From NCBI GenBank assembly GCA_025352125.1, contig JANXTZ010000018.1, positions 1-64,000 of the forward strand: a stretch of DNA of 64,000 nucleotides, written 5' to 3'. A program made the translations under genes and the position numbers. Under the pieces are notes generated by a model. The model worked only from the letters and a program-made list of their open reading frames with translations. It searched no databases and had not been told where the DNA came from. Below are positions 59,510 through 64,000 of the stretch, piece by piece (position 1 is the first letter of the stretch; every line of letters begins with the position of its first letter). This DNA comes from Deinococcales bacterium. GTDB lineage: Bacteria > Deinococcota > Deinococci > Deinococcales > JAAFIG01.

Positions 59510-59877
59510 ATAAGTCTAGCGCTTTAGAGATAGGATGACGCACTAAAAACATCTACAAATCGGGTGGGTTGTCAAGAGGCATATTGCAATTTGTGGCATG
59601 GTGATGACCATAATGGTAAATCGTACGTACTACACGGCTGCCGGCAGCTCTTATTTGGGCATGGTGGTAAAGGCTGGTTCTGGATTGATTATGGCAAGCT
59701 TCATCTTGGTTTGATGGTGTCAACGTGAAGGTATCTCAGATTCTTCATTAGGGCTTCATGTCCACTCCACCCGTTTGATGTCTGCTCTGCACGTGGACAA
59801 TCGCTTTTTAGCATGAAGTTCGCGCTTGAAAGCAACCATCAAAACTACGATTCAGGTTCAGGAATTTGAGGAGTGCC
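59510..59877. other. Spacer between the hydrolase and the GH63 gene
   Basis: The left end holds the TAGACT box of the leftward hydrolase. No gene was recognised in the rest. A 7-bp inverted repeat TGTCCAC / GTGGACA lies around 59759-59803 and a small palindrome ATGGTGATGACCAT near 59600; either could be a regulator site. The right end holds the GAGGAG ribosome site of the short ORF that precedes the GH63 gene. No CTCGAG occurs in this spacer outside its first few bases. Confidence 0.35.
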
Positions 59878-59973
59878 ATGTCAGATCATGAAGTTTTTAA
59901 AATCCACCTTGTGAGCGACAGTACGATTGCGAAGTTCACGCTCGAGACACAGAAGTTTGCCCTTGAACGCTGA
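59878..59973 (+). CDS. 31-residue upstream ORF overlapping the GH63 gene start
   Basis: ATG follows a strong GAGGAG ribosome site and the frame (MSDHEVFKIH...KFALER) runs 31 codons to a TGA that overlaps the likely TTG start of the GH63 gene by 11 bases. It may be a leader that delivers ribosomes to the downstream gene. Alternatively, a one-base frameshift may separate the true N-terminus from the rest. I do not recognise the peptide. Confidence 0.4.
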   Translation: MSDHEVFKIHLVSDSTIAKFTLETQKFALER

Positions 59974-62563
59974 AATTGCGCGGCTTGACCGTGATCGCCT
60001 CGGCACTGAATCTTGGAAACAATGGGGTTCATACCTTGCCGAACGCGCTTGGGGCACGGTGCGCGAGGATTACAGCGATTCGGGACAACCCTGGCAGAAC
60101 TTCACCCACGATCAGGCTCGAGTCAGGGTGTACCGTTGGAACGAGGACGGTCTTCTGGGCATCAGCGATGACCACGGGCGTTTGTGCCTTGCGCTGGCGG
60201 TCTGGAACGGACACGACCCCATTCTTAAGGAACGACTGTTTGGTCTGGGCGGCACGGAGGGCAACCACGGCGAGGATGTCAAGGAGTATTACGCTTACCT
60301 CGAGAACACCCCGACCCACTCGTACATGAAAGCCTTGTACAAATATCCGCAACTCGAGTTTCCCTATGCCAGGTTGCTGGAGGAAAACCAAAAACGCTCT
60401 AAACAGCAGCCTGAGTTTGAACTGATGGACACGGGTGTGTTTGATGAAGGTCGGTACTGGGATGTCGAAGTTGAATACGCCAAAAACACCCCTGATGATG
60501 TTTTGATGCGGATTACGGTACACAATCGCGGTTCAGAGGTCTGCGAGATTCATGTCCTGCCTGCCCTGTGGTTTCGCAACACCTGGTCTTGGGGCAACAA
60601 ACCCGAGCATCACAGCATCAAACTCGAGGCTGAAGACGTTTTGAGGGCAGAGCATCCTCAACTCGGCTCGAGATTTTTGCATTTTGAATCCGCCGCAAAT
60701 GCCCTGTTCTGCGAGAACGAAACCAATTTGCAAAAACTGTACAACGTGCCAAACGCCTCGAGCACCGCCAAGGACGGTATCAACGATTTTGTGGTGCATG
60801 GAAACCTTGCGGCGGTGGATTCAATTCAAGGCTCGAAGGCGGCACTTCATCACAAATTATCGGTTGCGCCTGGCGAATCGCAAACCGTGCGGGTGCGCCT
60901 GAGCAACACAAAACTCGAGCAAGCATTTGAAGACTTTGAAGCGGTTTTTACAAAACGTCAACTCGAGTGCGACCAATTTTATGCCGAGTTGCAACTGGCT
61001 TCAAACTCGAGCGACGAGAAATTGGTGCAGCGTCAAGCCTTCGCGGGGATGCTCTGGAGCAAACAGTATTACCGTTACGACGTGCGCCGCTGGCTGAGAG
61101 GCGATCCCGCCCAACCCACGCCACCCCAATCGCGTCAGAGTGGTCGCAATGCCCAGTGGAATACCTTCAACAGCAACGATATCATTTCGATGCCGGACAC
61201 CTGGGAGTACCCCTGGTTTGCCAGTTGGGATTTGGCGTTTCACACCCTGCCCCTGGCGATGCTCGACCCCGAATTTGCCAAGGCGCAATTGATTCTCTTG
61301 ACCCACGAGTGGTTTCAACACCCGAACGGGCAACTTCCCGCCTACGAGTGGAATTTTTCCGATGTCAACCCGCCCGTTCACGCCTGGGCGACCTGGCGCG
61401 TCTACCAGATCGAACGCCAAACCACGGGGCGCAGTGATCGCGGTTTTCTGGAGCGGGTGTTTCACAAGTTGCTGTTTAATTTCAACTGGTGGGTCAATCG
61501 CAAAGACATTGAGGGTCACAACGTTTTTCAGGGCGGCTTTCTGGGACTTGACAATATTTCGGTTTTTGACCGCAGTCATGCGCTGCCAGGCAAGGGCAAA
61601 CTCGAACAGTCCGACGGAACAGCCTGGATGGGCATGTACTGCCTGAACATGCTCCAAATCGCCCTCGAATTGGCACTGGAAAATCCAGTCTACGAGGACA
61701 TTGCCACCAAATTCTTCGAGCATTTTTTGTACATTGCCTTGGCACTCGAGAATGCAGGCATGTGGGATGAGATTGATGGTTTTTACTACGATGCCCTGCG
61801 CCTGCCAGACGGTTCGCAGAATCGTCTCGAAGTGCGGTCGATGGTGGGTTTGATGCCACTGGTGGCGGTCATGACCCTTGAAGCAAACACCCTGCAACGC
61901 TTGCCCGTCTTCAAAGCCCGCATGGACTGGTTTCTCGAGCATCGCCCAGAATTGGCGAACCTGGTCTCGCATTGGAATCAACCAGGGCATGACGAACGAA
62001 GCTTGTTGTCCTTGGTGAGAACCCACCGCATGACTGCCCTGCTCGAGAAGATGCTCGACGAACAAGAATTTTTATCCCCTCACGGCATTCGTTCGCTCTC
62101 GAAATTTCACCTCGCGCATCCGTTTGAAATGAGCATGGACTCGCAAAATTTCCGCGTGGATTACGAACCCGCCGAATCCAGCACCGGCATGTTTGGCGGC
62201 AATTCAAACTGGCGCGGACCAATCTGGTTTCCGATCAATTTCTTGTTGATCGAGGCACTCGGGCAATTTCACAGGTATTACAACGACGGTTATAAACTCG
62301 AGTGCCCGACGGGTTCTGGGATTCAACTTGATCTCAAAGCAGTATCTGTAGAACTCTCAAACCGACTCTCGGGTTTGTTTGTGCGTGATGCCAACGATTT
62401 ACGCGCCGTCTTTGGAACCCGTCAGATCATGCAGCAAGACGCGAACTGGCGAGACCTAATCCCGTTCCACGAATACTTTCACGGCGAGACGGGCGCGGGG
62501 CTTGGCGCATCGCATCAGACGGGTTGGACTGGATTGATTGCGGCATTGCTGCAAAAATCCTGA
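59963..62563 (+). CDS. GH63-family glucosidase (mannosylglycerate hydrolase-like)
   Basis: A protein of about 866 residues of glycoside hydrolase family 63. '[15 protein letters not shown]', '[25 protein letters not shown]' and '[15 protein letters not shown]' mark the N-terminal beta-sandwich. '[21 protein letters not shown]' (catalytic acid Asp region), '[19 protein letters not shown]' and '[23 protein letters not shown]' mark the (alpha/alpha)6 barrel. It is probably a cytoplasmic alpha-glycosidase acting on compatible solutes such as mannosyl- or glucosylglycerate. No ATG is available; the TTG giving '[10 protein letters not shown]' yields the usual 15-residue lead-in. It overlaps a 31-codon ORF with a strong ribosome site. 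Confidence 0.85.
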   Translation: MNAEIARLDRDRLGTESWKQWGSYLAERAWGTVREDYSDSGQPWQNFTHDQARVRVYRWNEDGLLGISDDHGRLCLALAVWNGHDPILKERLFGLGGTEGNHGEDVKEYYAYLENTPTHSYMKALYKYPQLEFPYARLLEENQKRSKQQPEFELMDTGVFDEGRYWDVEVEYAKNTPDDVLMRITVHNRGSEVCEIHVLPALWFRNTWSWGNKPEHHSIKLEAEDVLRAEHPQLGSRFLHFESAANALFCENETNLQKLYNVPNASSTAKDGINDFVVHGNLAAVDSIQGSKAALHHKLSVAPGESQTVRVRLSNTKLEQAFEDFEAVFTKRQLECDQFYAELQLASNSSDEKLVQRQAFAGMLWSKQYYRYDVRRWLRGDPAQPTPPQSRQSGRNAQWNTFNSNDIISMPDTWEYPWFASWDLAFHTLPLAMLDPEFAKAQLILLTHEWFQHPNGQLPAYEWNFSDVNPPVHAWATWRVYQIERQTTGRSDRGFLERVFHKLLFNFNWWVNRKDIEGHNVFQGGFLGLDNISVFDRSHALPGKGKLEQSDGTAWMGMYCLNMLQIALELALENPVYEDIATKFFEHFLYIALALENAGMWDEIDGFYYDALRLPDGSQNRLEVRSMVGLMPLVAVMTLEANTLQRLPVFKARMDWFLEHRPELANLVSHWNQPGHDERSLLSLVRTHRMTALLEKMLDEQEFLSPHGIRSLSKFHLAHPFEMSMDSQNFRVDYEPAESSTGMFGGNSNWRGPIWFPINFLLIEALGQFHRYYNDGYKLECPTGSGIQLDLKAVSVELSNRLSGLFVRDANDLRAVFGTRQIMQQDANWRDLIPFHEYFHGETGAGLGASHQTGWTGLIAALLQKS

Positions 62564-62636
62564 AACTCGAGCTACCATCTTTACCCCAAGTTGGACGTAT
62601 AACTTGCTCCAGGAACGAAATTGAAAGGAAAAAAAC

Positions 62637-63419
62637 ATGACCTTAAAACTCGAAGGAAAAACCGCCATCGTGACCGGCGGCTCAGGTGGTCTAGGCTCAT
62701 CATTTTCACTGGCACTCGCGGCGGCAGGCGCTAACGTCGGCGTGGCATTCATCGGCAATCCCGCCCCTGCCAAGGCGCTGGTCGCCCAAATTCAGGCACT
62801 CGGCGTGAAATCAATTGCGCTCGAGGCGGACATTACCGATCCAGCCGCCGTCAAAGCCATGTTCAATCAAGCCGACACTGAACTTGGGATTGTTGATATT
62901 CTGGTCAACAACGCTGGCATTGATGGCGTTCGCGCTCGAGCTTGGGAGGTGGACGCCGCCAAGTGGCGCAAGACGCTCGAGGTGAATTTGTTTGGGGCAT
63001 TTCACTGTGCCCAGGAAGCCCTCTTGAGAATGGTGGTACGGCGGTCCGGGGTGGTCATCAACATCACCAGCGTTCATGAGGTCATTCCTTGGGGCGGTTA
63101 CAGCGCCTACACAGCCTCCAAAGCGGGTTTGGGCATGTTAACCAAAACCTTGGCGCAGGAGGCTGCCGAGTTTGGTGTCCGTGTACTGGCTTTGGCACCG
63201 GGCGCGATTCAAACCCCGATCAACCAATCGGTTTGGAGCGACCCGAACGGACTGGCGGATTTGAACAAAAAAATCCCGATGGGGCGCATGGGACAACCCG
63301 ATGAAATCGCCAAAATCCTGGTGAATCTCGCCAGCGACGACTCGAGTTATCTGACGGGCACAACCGTGTTTGTGGATGGCGGCATGACCTTGTACAGCGA
63401 CTTCTCGCACGGTGGTTGA
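62637..63419 (+). CDS. Short-chain dehydrogenase/reductase
   Basis: A 260-residue classical SDR: 'AIVTGGSGGLGSSFSLALA' (cofactor), 'DILVNNAGIDG', catalytic Ser in 'NITSVHEVIP', 'YSAYTASKAGLGMLTK' (YxxxK) and 'GTTVFVDGGMTLY'. It resembles glucose 1-dehydrogenase and 3-oxoacyl-ACP reductase; the substrate is unknown. GAAAGGA precedes the ATG. It lies 73 bases after the GH63 gene on the same strand, so it could oxidise the sugar released by that enzyme (inference). Confidence 0.87.
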   Translation: MTLKLEGKTAIVTGGSGGLGSSFSLALAAAGANVGVAFIGNPAPAKALVAQIQALGVKSIALEADITDPAAVKAMFNQADTELGIVDILVNNAGIDGVRARAWEVDAAKWRKTLEVNLFGAFHCAQEALLRMVVRRSGVVINITSVHEVIPWGGYSAYTASKAGLGMLTKTLAQEAAEFGVRVLALAPGAIQTPINQSVWSDPNGLADLNKKIPMGRMGQPDEIAKILVNLASDDSSYLTGTTVFVDGGMTLYSDFSHGG

Positions 63420-63512
63420 AACCTCAACGCTTCATCTTCACTCCATGCCAGTCACGCAAGATGATCCAGGCACGAGGGAATGCAAACCAATCGAGACCAC
63501 CAGGAGGAAGTT

Positions 63513-63830
63513 ATGAGATTGAATTCGACATTGCTCGGCATGACATTGGCACTCGGCATCATTGGCGCAACATTTGCCCAAACCACCCCAACCACTCCAC
63601 CAGCCGCACCCGCGGCTCAAGCCCCAGCGCTCAGTTGCGCCGTGACCGCACTCAACGTCAGCACGGTAACGCTCGCCGACTTGCAAAAGAATCCGGGGAT
63701 CAACGCCAAGCTGGCGGCGACCATTGTGAAGGCGCAACCGTTCAAAGACGAGAAGGATTTGATCAAACGCGTCAAAGGCATTGGCAATAAAAACATCATC
63801 AAGTTCCGCCCTTGCTTTTTATACAAATAA
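63513..63830 (+). CDS. Small secreted helix-hairpin-helix protein (ComEA-like)
   Basis: A 105-residue exported protein: signal peptide 'MRLNSTLLGMTLALGIIGATFAQ'-type, a Pro/Ala/Thr linker, then one helix-hairpin-helix repeat pair ('LNVSTVTLADLQKNPGINAK', 'LIKRVKGIGNKNIIKFRP'). Such domains bind DNA non-specifically, as in ComEA, the periplasmic DNA receptor for transformation. It is shorter than ComEA and lacks a clear membrane anchor. AGGAGG precedes the ATG. The two Cys residues could form a disulfide. Confidence 0.7.
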   Translation: MRLNSTLLGMTLALGIIGATFAQTTPTTPPAAPAAQAPALSCAVTALNVSTVTLADLQKNPGINAKLAATIVKAQPFKDEKDLIKRVKGIGNKNIIKFRPCFLYK

Positions 63831-64000
63831 TTCTTTCTACCTCCGTATCCCAACGCGAAGCAGAGCGCTGTGAGGATATTTTCTTGGGATGTTCGACATT
63901 GCGTTCCAGCTCTTCGTGCACACTCTACTTGCCATATATAAATCGTTAATGGCGTGAACAAATGATCGGAGCGCAACGTGAAAAACCAATCTTTTGAACC
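63831..64000. other. Right-edge spacer, no supported gene
   Basis: ATCCCAA and TTGGGAT form a loose 7-bp inverted repeat around 63848-63896, possibly a terminator for the HhH gene. A GTG at 63978 opens a frame that runs off the window (VKNQSFE), but it is too short to judge. Confidence 0.3.

Noticed and set aside
1-64000. CRISPR arrays, tRNA or rRNA genes.
   Set aside because: No regularly spaced direct repeats, no tRNA T-loop/acceptor patterns and no rRNA-like stretches were seen by eye; a covariance search would be needed to be certain.
1-64000. CTCGAG copies as individual restriction or operator sites.
   Set aside because: They are far too numerous and lie mostly inside genes in all phases, so they are treated as one genome-wide compositional feature.

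Overview
The window is a 64 kb stretch of a bacterial chromosome. It is most likely from the Deinococcota (Deinococcus-Thermus) or a close relative, and this is an inference. The supporting signs are a radA/PIN-TRAM gene pair, a B12-dependent class II ribonucleotide reductase, a GH63 glucosidase, and many genes whose start codon lies only 5-7 bases after a TANNNT -10 box (the leaderless layout known from Deinococcus). Base composition is moderate. The palindrome CTCGAG is enormously over-represented in genes and spacers (12 copies in the first 1.2 kb) and gives the sequence its character.

Layout. 0-9.7 kb: end of a transposase-like gene, a nitrilase-type amidohydrolase, two lipoproteins, a MaoC hydratase, an acetyltransferase, then a tightly overlapping leftward operon radA / PIN-TRAM / mazE / mazF / truA / LpxB-like. 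9.8-13.4 kb: a heterodimeric ABC exporter. 13.4-21.5 kb: a leftward eight-gene amino-sugar-type operon (DeoR regulator, two permeases, binding protein, PfkB kinase, BadF-type kinase, SIS isomerase, Gfo/Idh/MocA oxidoreductase) behind one promoter and a phased operator. 21.6-32.1 kb: part of a contractile-injection (eCIS / phage-tail-like) locus with an FHA-gpI fusion, a large FHA-containing pseudokinase, a lipoprotein, a LysM adaptor, a VgrG-like spike, a PAAR tip and a baseplate J protein; sheath, tube and ATPase genes are not in the window. 32.3-34.1 kb: a broken Uma2 gene and a DUF433/DUF5615 pair. 34.2-43.3 kb: nrdJ with an elaborate leader, M42 peptidase, TMEM175 channel, ThuA, phosphotransferase, MalY/PatB and a serine hydrolase. 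43.3-52.6 kb: a polyol regulon (xylulokinase, LacI regulator, ABC importer, three dehydrogenases). 52.6-57.4 kb: an accessory zone with a XisH remnant plus XisI, an orphan ParD, a HicB-like/HicA pair, a type ISP restriction enzyme cut off by an IS630 element, and that IS itself. 57.5-63.8 kb: a secreted beta-propeller, a secreted alpha/beta hydrolase, GH63 glucosidase, an SDR and a small secreted HhH protein.

The most unusual items are: the CTCGAG iteration; a 37-base palindromic mini-element with covarying stem arms, found nested inside itself and also inserted in frame (39 bp, carrying TAG) in the IS630 transposase; FHA domains built into a contractile baseplate protein beside a pseudokinase; and the nrdJ leader, which combines a promoter, paired NrdR-like boxes, a small leader ORF and an intrinsic terminator. 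No tRNA, rRNA or CRISPR array was recognised by eye.
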